The position numbers and the translations under genes were made by a program. A model generated the notes under the pieces. That model saw only the letters and a list, made by a program, of their open reading frames with translations, was not told the origin of the DNA and searched no databases. Positions 34,769 through 45,977 of a stretch of 64,000 nucleotides of DNA are shown here, piece after piece (within the stretch, counting starts at the first letter, position 1; the number at the start of each line of letters is the position of its first letter). The DNA is taken from NCBI GenBank assembly GCA_947069175.1, contig CAMTDV010000028.1, positions 71,160,157-71,224,156 of the forward strand, given 5' to 3'. Source of the DNA: Scalesia atractyloides. Its lineage: Eukaryota > Streptophyta > Magnoliopsida > Asterales > Asteraceae.

Positions 34769-35652
34769 GAGTTAAATGCTTGGTTGGTCCCTGTGGTTTG
34801 CAAATATTGCAGACTTGGTCCCACTGGTTCACTAATTACACGCTTGGTCCTAATAGTTGTAATTTTTGCATTCGGGTGGTCCTTACCACTAACCTATGTT
34901 AAGTTTTTCAGTTAAATACATGCAAAATTACTAACTTGCCCCTAAACAAATAAGAAGAAAAAAAGAACTGAACCTGCCCCTTTATCTTCTTCATCCTCTC
35001 CCTCTCTCTCTCTCTCTAAAACCCACCACCCACCTCCACCGTCAGCCCATCACCACCACCACCGCCACCTTCAACCCACCACCACCTCCTCCACCGCCTC
35101 CTTCAACCCATCACCACCACCTCCACCGTCAATCGACCACCACTACTCAGAAATAACAAATAAAGGTAGAAATTACATCATAAGGAGAAAGCTTGAATTC
35201 TTCGCACTAATGAACGAAATAATAGGCATTGAAGGAAGTCTTGCACAGTCAACAGCCGGCTCTTCCATTGGCAACAAGGTACATATCTGCAACATGGAAC
35301 CCTTCATAAAGGGGCAGGTTCAGTTATGAAGATTGACGGTGGAGGTGGTGGTGATGGGTTGAAGGAGGAGGTGGTGGTGGGTTGAAGGTGGCGGTGGTGG
35401 TGGGTTTTAGAGAGAGAGAGAGGGGGAGAGGATGAAAAAGATAAAAGGGCAGGTTCAGTTATTTTTCTTATTTATTTAGGGGCAAGTTAGTAATTTTGCA
35501 TGTATTTAACTGAAAAACTTAACATAGGTTAGTGGTAAGGACCACCCGAGTGCAAAATTACAATTATTAGGACCAAACGTGTAATTAGTGAACCACTGAA
35601 ACCAAGTCTGCAATATTTACAAACCACAGAGACCAACCAAGCATTTAACTCG
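34769..35652. mobile_element. Foldback MULE-like element with long inverted arms
   Basis: A 9-base target duplication ATACAATAA (34760-34768 and 35653-35661) encloses the element. The ends read GAGTTAAATGCTTGGTTGGT on the left and the same, reversed, on the right. Arms of about 300 bases continue through CT/GA runs and CCACCACC/GGTGGTGG stretches. Only about 190 bases in the centre are unpaired. That centre holds an exon-like stretch (about 35190-35278, 'RRKLEFFALMNEIIGIEG') ending at a GT donor, possibly a captured fragment of unknown origin. It begins 33 bases after the previous element. Confidence 0.88.
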
Positions 35653-35894
35653 ATACAATAATAAAAAAGGTAATGCTAGACGAAAATTACAACAAATGAA
35701 AATTACATTTGTAAGATGGTAACTTGGGATAGGGTTTCGAATTCTATCGGACGCACAAAGATCCCCAAACAGACTTTATTATTACTCAACCCGTCGAACT
35801 CATACAAACCCTAATCATCACACCTCACTCAAACGTACACCGGTTTCAACCAAATCATCACAATCTCTCTTAAGTAGTGGAGTATCAACATACT

Positions 35895-38800
35895 ATGGCG
35901 ACTGAAGGTTCTAGATCTTCAAATTCATCCGTCGATTCCTACATTGGAAGCTTAATTAGCTTGACTTCCAAGAGTGAAATTAGATATGAAGGCGTTTTGT
36001 ATAACATCAACACGGAGGAATCGTCAATTGGATTGACCAACGGTAGTTAATTTTGTTTTTTTTTTCAAATGTTTTTGGTGGTTACGATCTGTTGTTTATA
36101 TATTTCTGTATGCGCATGTTCAGAACCCTAAGTTAGATGATTTGACTGTAAAATTGGTGTGAAAGCATGTTTAAGTTCTGAAGGTAGTTGTTTGAATAGG
36201 AATCTTTACAAAAGTTTTAGTCATTTTTTTTGTTTTATGAGTAGACAGTTAGTAAAATAGGGTTTTGTAGAAGTATAGTTTAAAGATGTTATTAAGTTTG
36301 GGTAAAGTTCTGTATTGTGTCACAGTTAAGTGTTTTTGTGGATATTTTTTTATGAAAGTATTGGTATTTTTATGAAGTTTGAGTGAATTTTGCAAGATTT
36401 CAGTTAACTCATGTTTATGTTTGCCTGTATTTGGTAACATCACATATTAAGTTTTACTTTTAGCCACTGAGATATGTTTTTTTTTTTTTGTAACTGCTAC
36501 TGTAGTTGTAGGCTTGTTCTCTGACTATTTATAAGGAAGATGTATAAGTTTTTTTAGAATTGTTTGCAGTTTTATGTGATTGTGATTAAAGATGTGTGTG
36601 AGTGAGTTTGAAAACATATGATGGCATGCAATGCAAATTTAAAGGATTACTCAAAGTCTTTGTCTTGAGTTTATGAAAGATGTATACAGTGATGCGGATG
36701 TACCACGTAGTATGTTTTACAAGTTTGATATTGTTTTGATTTATAACTTATTACCGAAACTCTGCAGTAAGGTCATTCGGAACTGAAGGGAGAAAAAAGG
36801 ATGGCCCACAAGTCATGCCTAGCGACAAGGCTTATGAGTACATATTATTTCGTGGAAGCGATATCAAGGTACTTATATCTGAAGATGTTTGTTTCTCATT
36901 CATGTGCCTGCTCGTTTGTATGGTGGAGGTCATATATCATGACCATTGCATGGATTCTGTTTTTTTATAGCTTTCTATTTCTTGAATTAAATACTTACAA
37001 GATATTCTCTGAATTTTGATCGAATCCTTTGGCAGTTAGTTTCATTTTATTATGGCTTGCACATCTTGTTGTATATTTGATCTCCAGTCAACAAAAATGT
37101 TACAGTTACTTTCTTGTTTGCAGGATCTTCAGGTGAAATCATCTCAGCCTGTTCAACCCACACAACCCATAAACAGTGATCCTGCCATAATACAGGTACA
37201 TAGGATAAAAGCAGTGATACACACACACACATATACACAACAACTTATATTTTGTAATAATCTGAACGCTTTATTTCAATGCAGTCTCATTATCCTCGGC
37301 CACCGCCTACGTCATCTTCAAACTTACCTCCTGTTGCTAGTGACTCTTTGTCGACTCCTAGTACCTATAACCCACATCTGGGTCAACCCGGGTCAACTTT
37401 TCAAGGCGGGCTGCCTTTATATCAACCTGGTGGTGATATTGTTGGGCCATGGGGCCCGGGCCCATCACCACCTCCCAATGCAAATTCAAACACTAGTGGG
37501 CTTGCAATGCCCATGTACTGGCCAGGATACTACGCCCCTCCACCAAATGCACTTCAACAATCACTGCCTCGACCGCCACAAGGGTTAGGAATGCCGCCTT
37601 CATTACAGCAACCTATGCAGCAGTATCCTGGGGCTCATACTGCCAGCTCAGCTTCTTTAACATCTAACTCTTTACTAGGACCCACACTGCCTTCTTTGCC
37701 TACTGCTGTTACTACCACTGATGTCAATCCTGGGATACCCCCAATCAGTTCTAATGTGCTTTCTGGTGCAAGGTTTCCTTATACGTCCCAGTCGATATCA
37801 TCTGTTGGCGGTGGTGGTGGTGCACCGGTGGTCCCTACTGAACCGCCCACACCATCACTAGTAACTCCAGGTCAGCTGCTGCAGTCTATGTCGCCAGGTG
37901 GTGTTGTTTCAGCCCAAGCCCCACAACTGCCGCTAGCTGTTCAGAATGATGTGGAAGTGGTTCAAGTGTCACCAGCATCTTCGTCACCACCTTCTGTGCC
38001 TGTTCCGTTGGCAACAGAAGCTCAGCCGCCTATATTGCCGCTACCACCTCGAGCACAAATTGCTCAAAAGGTATGTGCATTGCTCTTTACATTTCATTAA
38101 TATATATGCATAGGTAGAACAACAAATGAATTGATTTACTTGCTTAAAAATAGAGTCAAATGCCATTTTCGTCCCTGCGGTTTGGCTAGTTTTGCGACTT
38201 TCGTTCAAAGGTTTATTTTCTGCATCTGGATCCAAAAGGTTTGAAATCTTGCCATTTTCATCTGGCTCGTTAACTCCATCCATTTTTCTCTGTTAAGTTG
38301 GGGGTATTTCGTCTTTTTTGTTAACCTAAAGGTAGGGGACTGAACTTTTATTTAGTAAGAGTATTTTAAATGCTTGTACTTAAAGTGAAAAAGACCGAAT
38401 TGTCCTTTAAATTAACAAAAAGACGGAAATACCCATGAATTAATGGAGAAAAATGGATGGAGTTAATGGGCCGGATGAAGATGGCAAAATTTCAAACATT
38501 TTGGATCCAGATGCCGAAAAACAAACCTTTAGATGAAAGTCGCAAAATTGCCCAAACCCACGAAAATGGCATTTTACTTATAAAAAATATTATACCGTCT
38601 CTGATGTGTTATTTTTATTGTTGTTTTGTAGCCTAATGGTGCTACTTACCAGAACCGCTCAAATTACAATTACAGAGGGCGTGAAATAGGCAGAGGATCT
38701 GGGGTAATTTTTTTCTTTTCAAAATCTAGTATACCGTATCTATCATTTTTTACTATGATATGACCTAATTGTATGTATTGAATTTGTATACGTAAACCTA

Positions 38801-39440
38801 TTAAGGGGTCACGACCAGTGATGAAATTTACCGAGGAGTTTGATTTTAACGCGATGAATGAGAAATTCAACAAGGATGAAGTATGGGGTACTTGGGGAAA
38901 AAATAATTCAAAGGAAAAAGGTGAAAATGCTACTGATGAGGATGAATATGAAGAGGAAAATGTACCCAACTTACCTAAAGTTGATGTTAAGGTGTGACTC
39001 TTTGACCGTTTTCATGATCATAAATAATTACATTCTATAAAATCATGTACTAAAATACACCCTGCAATAATCTACAGCCTGTTTACAGTAAGGACGACTT
39101 TTTCGATACATTATCTAGCAACACATCTGACCGTCAATCAAATTATGGACGTACTAGATTCTCTGAGCAGATGAAGCTAGATACAGAGGTGAGATCTACT
39201 TAATACATTTGTCTTTGGTTGTATGTTTTGTTCTTAGGTATGCTGATGTGTTATGGTGCTCTGTTGCAGACATTTGGAGAATTTTCAAGGTATAGAGGTG
39301 GTGGAAGGGGTGGGCGTGGGCCCTACCGTGGAGGGCGGTCGCGAGGTGGCGGTTATTATGGAAGAGGAGGAGGATATGGTTACGTAGGGAGGGGCCGTGG
39401 CGGGAGAAATCCGAATCAAAATGCAACCAATGACTATTAG
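35895..39440 (+). CDS. DCP5: DCP5 / LSM14-type mRNA decapping activator
   Basis: Eight exons join in frame to 548 residues: 35895-36042, 36768-36868, 37124-37195, 37285-38070, 38632-38703, 38806-38991, 39078-39188, 39270-39440, all with GT-AG introns. The N-terminal LSm14 domain reads 'SYIGSLISLTSKSEIRYEGV' and 'SFGTEGRK'. A long proline/serine-rich linker follows. The FDF motif is 'FTEEFDFNAMNEKF', followed by the TFG-type box near 'YSKDDFFDTL' and 'RFSEQMKLDTETFGEFSR'. The C-terminus is an RGG-rich tail ('GGRGGRGPYRGGRSRGGG'). Arabidopsis DCP5 has the same order and similar length. Such proteins bind mRNA and help form processing bodies for translational repression and decapping. The start is the first ATG in frame with the LSm domain. 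Intron 4 (between exons 4 and 5) carries a small MULE-like insertion. The gene appears intact. Confidence 0.93.
38153..38577. mobile_element. Small MULE-like inverted-repeat element in a DCP5 intron
   Basis: The left end reads GTCAAATGCCATTTTCGTCC and the right, reversed, AGTAAAATGCCATTTTCGTG. Both arms continue with 'TTTTGCGACTTTC' and 'GGATCC..ATGC' blocks over about 130 bases. Flanks TTAAAAATA and TATAAAAAATA are similar enough for a decayed target duplication. It has no coding capacity. It lies between exons 4 and 5 and leaves both splice sites intact. Confidence 0.8.
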
Positions 39441-39698
39441 AGTGTTGGTGTTTTTACAAATGTTTTAAGTGCCATACCGAATGGGAGGGATATGTTGTTT
39501 TTTTTTCTTTGTTTTAGAAGAGATAATATAACATGAATGTTTGTTCCCAACTTTCTTGTGGTATGGTTTTGTTACTTAGTTACGAGTATTTGTAGACTTG
39601 AGGTTTAAAAAAGTTAATGATTTGAAGATAAGTAATGTGTTGTTTTTTAGTGTTAATATTATCTGCTTTCTTTTTATATGAAAATGCTTAAAAACTTT
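39441..39698 (+). other. 3' untranslated region of DCP5
   Basis: This is non-coding and T-rich. It follows the DCP5 stop codon and probably contains its polyadenylation site; no single AATAAA signal stands out. It ends where LINE-derived sequence begins. Confidence 0.5.
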
Positions 39699-41500
39699 AA
39701 CTTGGGTCTTCCTTGGTGACTTTAACACTTCTAGATATCCTGAAGATTGATTAAACGCGGATTTCTGTAGCGTGGCTGCAAGAGTTTTCAATGAGTTTAT
39801 CAGGGAAGCTGACTTTGAAGAATGCTCAATGGGTGATTGTTGCTTCATGTATATGTCGGCGATGGGTCCAGATTGTAAAATTGACTGAATGCTTGTTTGC
39901 TCTTCCTTCTCCTACAGATGGACGGCAACATTGTTAATGGCCCTTCCTAGGACTCATTCTGATCATTGTTCAGTTGTATCATCCACCTCTGCAGTGAATT
40001 TTGGTAAGCTTCTGTTTAGGTTTTATAACTCATGGTTGTCCAGAGCGGGATTGGAGAATGCATTTAGGCTGCTTGACAAGACGAGATGCTTCAAATCATT
40101 ATTGGTAGAGGCGGCTGCTCTGGTGAAATCATTCTCTAAGGAAGAGATAAAAAAAGGCGCTTTGTGAGTGTGGGGGTGAAAAATCGCTGGGACCAGACAA
40201 TTTTTCTTTTGGTTATATCAGGCATTTCCGGGAAATAGTGGAGACTGATTTTAAACGTGTTATGGATTACTTATTCGCCCATGGGAAAATTAACCGGGGA
40301 GCAACGCGAGCTTTATCACATTGGTCCCTAAAGTACCTGATCCCATAGTTCTTTTGGATTACCACCCAGTTAACCTCATATAGCCAAAGTAATATCAGAG
40401 ATACTTGCCAATAGACAATAAAAGGTTGTAAATTTAGTTGTCGGTGAAGTCCAGTCGGCTACCATTGAGGGGAGAATTATCCTCGATGGTGGTGAATGAG
40501 GTGGTTTTTTTGTAAAAAATCAATGTTGGTGAAAACCGACTTTATGAACGCATATAACACCAGCTAGAACTTTCTAGACTTCTCTTAAGAACAAATAGGC
40601 TTCCCTAAGTTATGGCAAATATGGATTAGGGGATCGTTGATATCAGCCTGCTCATCGATTTTGGTCAACGGGTCTCCAACTTTAGAGTTTGAAGTCCAAA
40701 GAGGTGTTAGACAAGGTGACCCATAATCTCCGTTTTTTTTTCTTCATTTTGGCTATGGAAGCTCTAGATGCAATCATAAACAAAGCTTGTTCGATGGGAT
40801 TATTCCACACAATGGGCTGACCCTCACTTATTTTATGCCAATGATGTTATAGTCATGGGTGGATGGTTGGAGGCAACCTTCTATATTCTTACAAGGTTGC
40901 TCAGGTGTTTCTATTTGTCGTCCAGTCTAAAGGTTAATTTAGATTTGATTATCTTCATGCATAAGGATACTAAACAAAAGCCAGTTATATGGTGTTGGTG
41001 TGGAATGGGAAAACTTGAAAATAATTGGGTTTCTTGGAAGAAAATTGTTGCTGCTAAAGAAGATGGTGGCTTGGGGGTGGGAAGTTTACGGTCGGCTGAT
41101 AGAGCCCTGTTAGCAAAATGGCTTTGGAGATACAGTCTAATCACTCTGCATCTTTGGGCCCGAGTCATTTCATCCCTTCATCAAGGTGGAAGGACAAGAA
41201 AAAGGTTTCCAGTGAACGGATGTAATGGTGGGATATGGAAAAACATAGCAAAAATGGAGTTCAACTTAAAGTAGGATGGAACAGAGATGCAAGAAAGATT
41301 AAAAGTTAAAGTAGGCTGTCGTAAAAACATTCTGTTCTGGATGGATAAATGGGCCTGCGATCGACCATTGAAAGACCTATTTCCATGATGTTTTGCAGTA
41401 GAATGCTTCAACTGGTGTAAAGTACAAGACGGATTTTCAAGACAACCTAATCAATTGGTTATGGTGTGGAAAAAGAGATCTGAATCTTGGAATTCATCTG
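39699..41500 (+). pseudogene. L1-like LINE remnant (endonuclease, reverse transcriptase, C-terminal domain)
   Basis: A broken series of frames follows the plant L1 order. The endonuclease part starts with 'FLGDFNTSRYPED' and includes 'FNEFIREADFEE', 'LPRTHSDHCSVV' and 'FRFYNSWL'. Reverse-transcriptase fragments include 'SLGPDNFSFGYIRHFREIV' near 40180. The characteristic C-terminal block appears near 41020-41170 ('NNWVSWKKIVAAKEDGGLG', 'RSADRALLAKWLWRY'). Stops and frameshifts occur throughout, and the catalytic reverse-transcriptase centre is not recognisable. It is a dead, probably internally deleted copy immediately downstream of DCP5. Confidence 0.85.
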
Positions 41501-41953
41501 AATGAGTGCCAACAGCGCCTTTAAATCCTTAACATTGTATTTGAGAAAATTCACAATCTTAGACGTGAAACGCCTCCATTGCCTTTGCTTGCATGCAATA
41601 TGTCGCTGTTGGCTGCCGCCTGGCCACCTCAAGCCCTCAACGAATCCGTAACAGGTTCTTGGACCCTGACTCCTCTCATCGATCAAGCTATTTCCGGTCA
41701 ATGATGTATGTGGACCGGTAAAACTCCAAACCTTGTCTTTCCTTCAATGCACTTGATATTTCAAATCTCTATATTGATCATTTTGTATACGTTTTGCTTG
41801 TCCCTCCTATTGAACTGAACTGTAACTTATTACAAAATTTGGTCAAGACTATATTTGCAAGAATGTAAATTTAAACAAAGCATGTTAAAATTTGTTCATA
41901 TTTGAGCTCTAATGATTTGTTGCAGGTTTTAAATTTGACTGACATCAGTGGAT
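41501..41953. other. Unassigned sequence between LINE remnant and solo LTR
   Basis: The GC content is slightly higher near 41570-41690, with open frames on both strands and no family motif. It may be a further piece of the LINE 3' part or an unrelated gene relic. Confidence 0.4.
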
Positions 41954-41958
41954 ATACA

Positions 41959-43810
41959 TGTCACACCGCAACCGATGGCGAAAACATCGGAGTAAGACGA
42001 ACAAGATTGCTCTAGACTTCATAATACTATTGTAACAATATTTGATTAAATATGATTTCATTCATAAATAAAACGTGTCTAGGAAATCAAAATACAACGT
42101 TCGGAAATTTTAAAGTGCAACAAAATTCAACAACAATACAATATCAAAATCTAGTATTTCTAGTTACGTTTCTAAGTCGTCCCTACTCGATTTCGGCAAT
42201 GTCAACATCATCAACCTGCAACATGTTAAAAATATAGTTCTACACAAAAGCATTGGCGAGTACATAAGTTTAATATAGCATAAGCACGTGAAAAGATTTA
42301 AATGAATCCACATGGCAAAAATAGTTAACTAGATTAATGTATCAAGACATGCAATTTTACAAATCAACCCAGGTTTAACATGACCACAAGACTACGAGCG
42401 GTGCATTACTCCTATAGCGCTATACATGTGAAGGAAGGCTCGTACGAAGTTAATGACAAACAAATCACATAAGAATGTTCTAAGAATACAAATCAAGTAT
42501 CACGTATTTAAGCATGTATAATGGATTGTTTGTGTTTGCATAAAGTACAAGTGTGTTTGCGTGTATTTTGATAGATTAAACACATTGCACCTAAAAGTAT
42601 AAAGCGTAAAAAGGGGTTCTCGAGTGTACTCACGGTTATGCAAGCTTCCTAGTATTTCGTGCGTAGAATGTTCAAGTGATGCAACCCGAAGTTACCCTAC
42701 ATAACAGGTGGGCGTGAGTATACTGAGTCGGACGACAGGTCCAGATTCTGAAGCAGAAAGTACGGAAAGAAAACGGGAAAAATGCCACTTCGTACGAGGT
42801 GATCACTTCGTGCGAAGGGTCTGTTTTTGTAACGTTTTAGCTCATTTTGCACCCGTTTCGACACCGATTTTCGTAAACAGGGTATTAGCAATGAGGCAGA
42901 ACAGTCTAGAACCATACTACTTAATCAGAAGCGATTAAGATTTTGTTCCGACTAGTTTATTAAGAAAATGCGATCGTTATGTATACTTTTAAGTATTCAA
43001 GTTGGTCATAGATGTCAAGCATGGAGATGTCAAATCTCGTTATATGATTCACCAAAGCACAAGGTTGCAATAACCCGGTTGGTCATGAACGTACAGAAGG
43101 TAAAATGTAAATATGTTCAAGCAAGGTGTGGAACTTAATTCGGGTAGCCACGGCTCCCAACGTTCTCACTTGCTGGAATACTGATCTAATCCTATGAGGA
43201 TGATGAAATATGTTAGCTTTCAACACTTGGTACTAAGAAACGTAGCAAAAGAAGAAGATAAGTTATGTAATTGCAAAATGTTAGTGAGTTAAACTCACTT
43301 AGAAGAAGATAATTCTGCCGAAAATAAAGAAATTTGAGAGTGAGAGTGAACAGAAGGTTGGATGTGGTGAAGTGCGTCTGTACTTATAGGAGAAACGGCT
43401 GCCTTCTCCGCTTTGTGCGAGGTGTGCCACTTCGTGCGAAGCGTGCTCCACTTCGTGCGAGGCAGGTTCAACTCGTACAAAGGGGGTCAGTCGAGGCTGG
43501 TTTTACGTGTTTTAGCCGGTTTTAAGTATGTTACGCATGCATGAATGATGTATAAGTGTAATCGCACATAAAACTGAGTATTTGAATATTCTAAGTATGA
43601 ATCTCTTGCATATAATCACGTATTCAAGATTGTAACGTATAGTTTAAGTATGTAACATGTGTAAGTATCAAATAAGTTTTCATTATGCATAATCTCAGAG
43701 TACAAAGGTTGAAAATGAAAGATACGATTACAATACAAGTTTCCAAAGAAAAAATAGAATTTCAGCAATACTTTCTAAATAGGGAAAGTACAAGAGTACG
43801 AGACGTTACA
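41959..43810 (-). mobile_element. Solo LTR of a third gypsy-type element
   Basis: The sequence starts TGTCACACC and ends GACGTTACA on +, so on - it has TGTAAC...GTGTGACA termini like the two full elements. A perfect 5-base duplication ATACA flanks it (41954-41958 and 43811-43815). No primer site, polypurine tract or coding region is present, as expected after recombination between two LTRs. Inside are two clusters of near-palindromic CTTCGTGCGAAG-type motifs (about 42785-42820 and 43405-43485). Confidence 0.88.
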
Positions 43811-43815
43811 ATACA

Positions 43816-44739
43816 TACATGTTGAATTGTCCCTTGCTTCATAATATATTGATGGACCACTTAGCCTTTTCAATTGTATTATAATTCTTATGATTGATTT
43901 GTTTAGTGGTATAAGGTAGGTTGAGTTTTTTTAGTGTTAAGTTGTTACCTTTTAGTTCTAGGCAATATGAAAAAAACAACAAACTAAAGTTATGAACTGA
44001 ATAAAAACTCTATAAAGTTCGAGGACCGGATTCAACCTGGTAATAAAATCCCTAATGCAAGACATACGAACATCAAAATTTTTTGACCCATAAATAATAT
44101 CATGTCTCAGAAGTGACACATGTTTTAGGCTTGGTGTAGCGCGCTATTGGCCTCTATGTCATCGGCTTTTGTTCGGTAAACCATTACTACCAAGTTATGA
44201 GGGGAGCCAATGGGTCTCATACCTTTTCTTTTGTTAACCGGTTAATGGGCGTGAGAGGTCGTGTGTGGATTCCAGATCACAATTCAACCAATTAAATAAT
44301 ATTTCCCATTTTTCTTTTTAAAAATAAATTGAAATTTAATTGTGTTAGGGTGGAAAGGGTACTCACTAAATGGGGATTGTTAAACTTTTTTTTAACGAAT
44401 AATATCATGTCATGTCAACTCACAACTCCACTCCCTCATTTGCACTCAAACACTAGGGTGCTCAAACACATGGGGTGTTTATTTGTTTTGTATATATTTT
44501 TTATTTCTTAAAACATATGCATTAAAAATAAATAGAACATATATTAAACATATGCATTTAAAATAAATAAAACATATGTTAAACAAAATAAAACCATACA
44601 ACCTAAAATTTAGAAAGGCCAATTATATTTTTTTGCGATATCTCGTTTCCGCGCTAGAATAAACGTCTCCAAATCCCGATCGTACATAAGTTGTTTCACC
44701 GCCTTGCGTAGTGCTGCCACTAACGCTATGGTGTCTTCC
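43816..44739. other. Intergenic AT-rich stretch
   Basis: No gene is recognised. Near 44447-44485 a stretch (CAAACACATGGGGTGTTTAT) is similar, in reverse, to 46150-46178 (AAATAAGGACACCCCGCATG). This could be a weak terminal-repeat pair around the MYB/NAM-type pseudogene. Confidence 0.45.
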
Positions 44740-45977
44740 TCACGTTTCTTTTTTATATTCGACAACTCCTATCGCCCGTGCTTGTTTTGCTTCTTTCATA
44801 AGGGTGTATTGTGAGAGCTTCTTGGTCAAAGCCGTTTTCGCGCTATCGGATGGTGTTGTTGCGGCTTTCTTATCTTTCTTTCGTGATCTTGTTGGTGAGG
44901 GGTCTATGTTTATGTCGGATATATCGCTTGTGAACTCAGTTCTCGGCGTACCCGCATTATAGTTACCCGAATCCGACGACTTTCTTTTTAGGCCCGAACT
45001 ACCACTTTCTTCACCCAATAATGGTACCGGGGCCCATTTGTCATGTTTACTAACAACCTCCCACGCCTCATCATGTTGAAAACCACTCGGATATTTTGAT
45101 GGGTAATCTTTTAAAGCCCTATTCATGACAACGAGGTCGCCACACCTACTACCACGAATACGATCCTACATATATAACAAATATAAAGTAAAATATAAAA
45201 AATAAAAACAATGTTATAGAAAATATTTTAAAAATGTTAAAAAAAATTACCGCTTGTTGCCAAAGGCCGTTGAAGTAGTTTATCTTAGTCAACATAGAGA
45301 GCCATTTTGAACGTACTTGATGGCTGGTTCGAGTACTTCCGCCAACTGTAGCGCTGTAATGCTCGAGAACTTTTTTCCAAAAACTATCCGATTTTTGTTG
45401 GTTGTCTTTTTTCTTGTTTACCGAACCCATGCCTTGGCTAAGGCCTCTTCTTGTTTTTTCGTCTAACTTTGACGCTCCGCCTTGCCTCCCTTTTCTTTTA
45501 GCTCACTAGCTTCACCGTTATCTTTGGCTTCAACCACATATTCTTCTTCATCGGAAATATTTTCTTGTGTTTCGGGGACAACCTTTACATCTTGGTCTTC
45601 ATTGTCATTGTAGATCGGAAGTGGGCGCTCGACATTCTCTCTTGGTGATTGAATTGGCAGGGTCCTAAATGCAAATGGATCGAATGAGTTTTGCGCTTCC
45701 ATGGAGTATTCGTACATGCCGGGAGCGACCATCGTTGACAATGTGGGTGTGAAAATATTTGTGGCGTAAAATTAGGTTGGGATTTGGTGTTATAAAAAGT
45801 CGGCTGTGAAGCTTGGGGGTAAACATATTGAGGTTGAGAGTATGTGGTTTGAACCGGTGCACTCGGACAGCTAGAACCGCCTCGTCTCGTTTGCGACACG
45901 CGTCCACTTCTGTTTAAACCCGAGCCTCGGCTAGTGGAACTTTTTTTCTTGGGATCACCTTTGTTTTGTTTATCCAT
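44740..45977 (-). pseudogene. MYB/NAM-associated (PIF/Harbinger ORF1-type) gene, broken
   Basis: On -, the start at 45977 ('MDKQNKGDPKKKSS') leads into a Gln/Pro-rich segment. A frame slip near 45740 follows, then an acidic stretch ('EDQDVKVVPETQENISDEEE') and a stop (about 45463). The trihelix-like MYB domain comes next ('EEALAKAW', 'SDSFWKKVLEHYSATVGG', 'VRSKWLSMLTKINYFNGLW') with another frame slip. An intron (about 45243-45167) precedes the NAM-associated C-terminus ('YPSGFQHDEAWEVVSKHDKW', 'KRKSSDSGNYNAGTPRTEF', a basic nuclear-signal-like RSRKKDKK). Such proteins are often called GST T3-like or NAM-associated and correspond to ORF1 of PIF/Harbinger transposons, which assists transposase binding. 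No DDE transposase lies nearby. Confidence 0.75.

Noticed and set aside
39576..39848. Minus-strand frame after DCP5
   Set aside because: It is antisense to LINE endonuclease sequence and has no motif.
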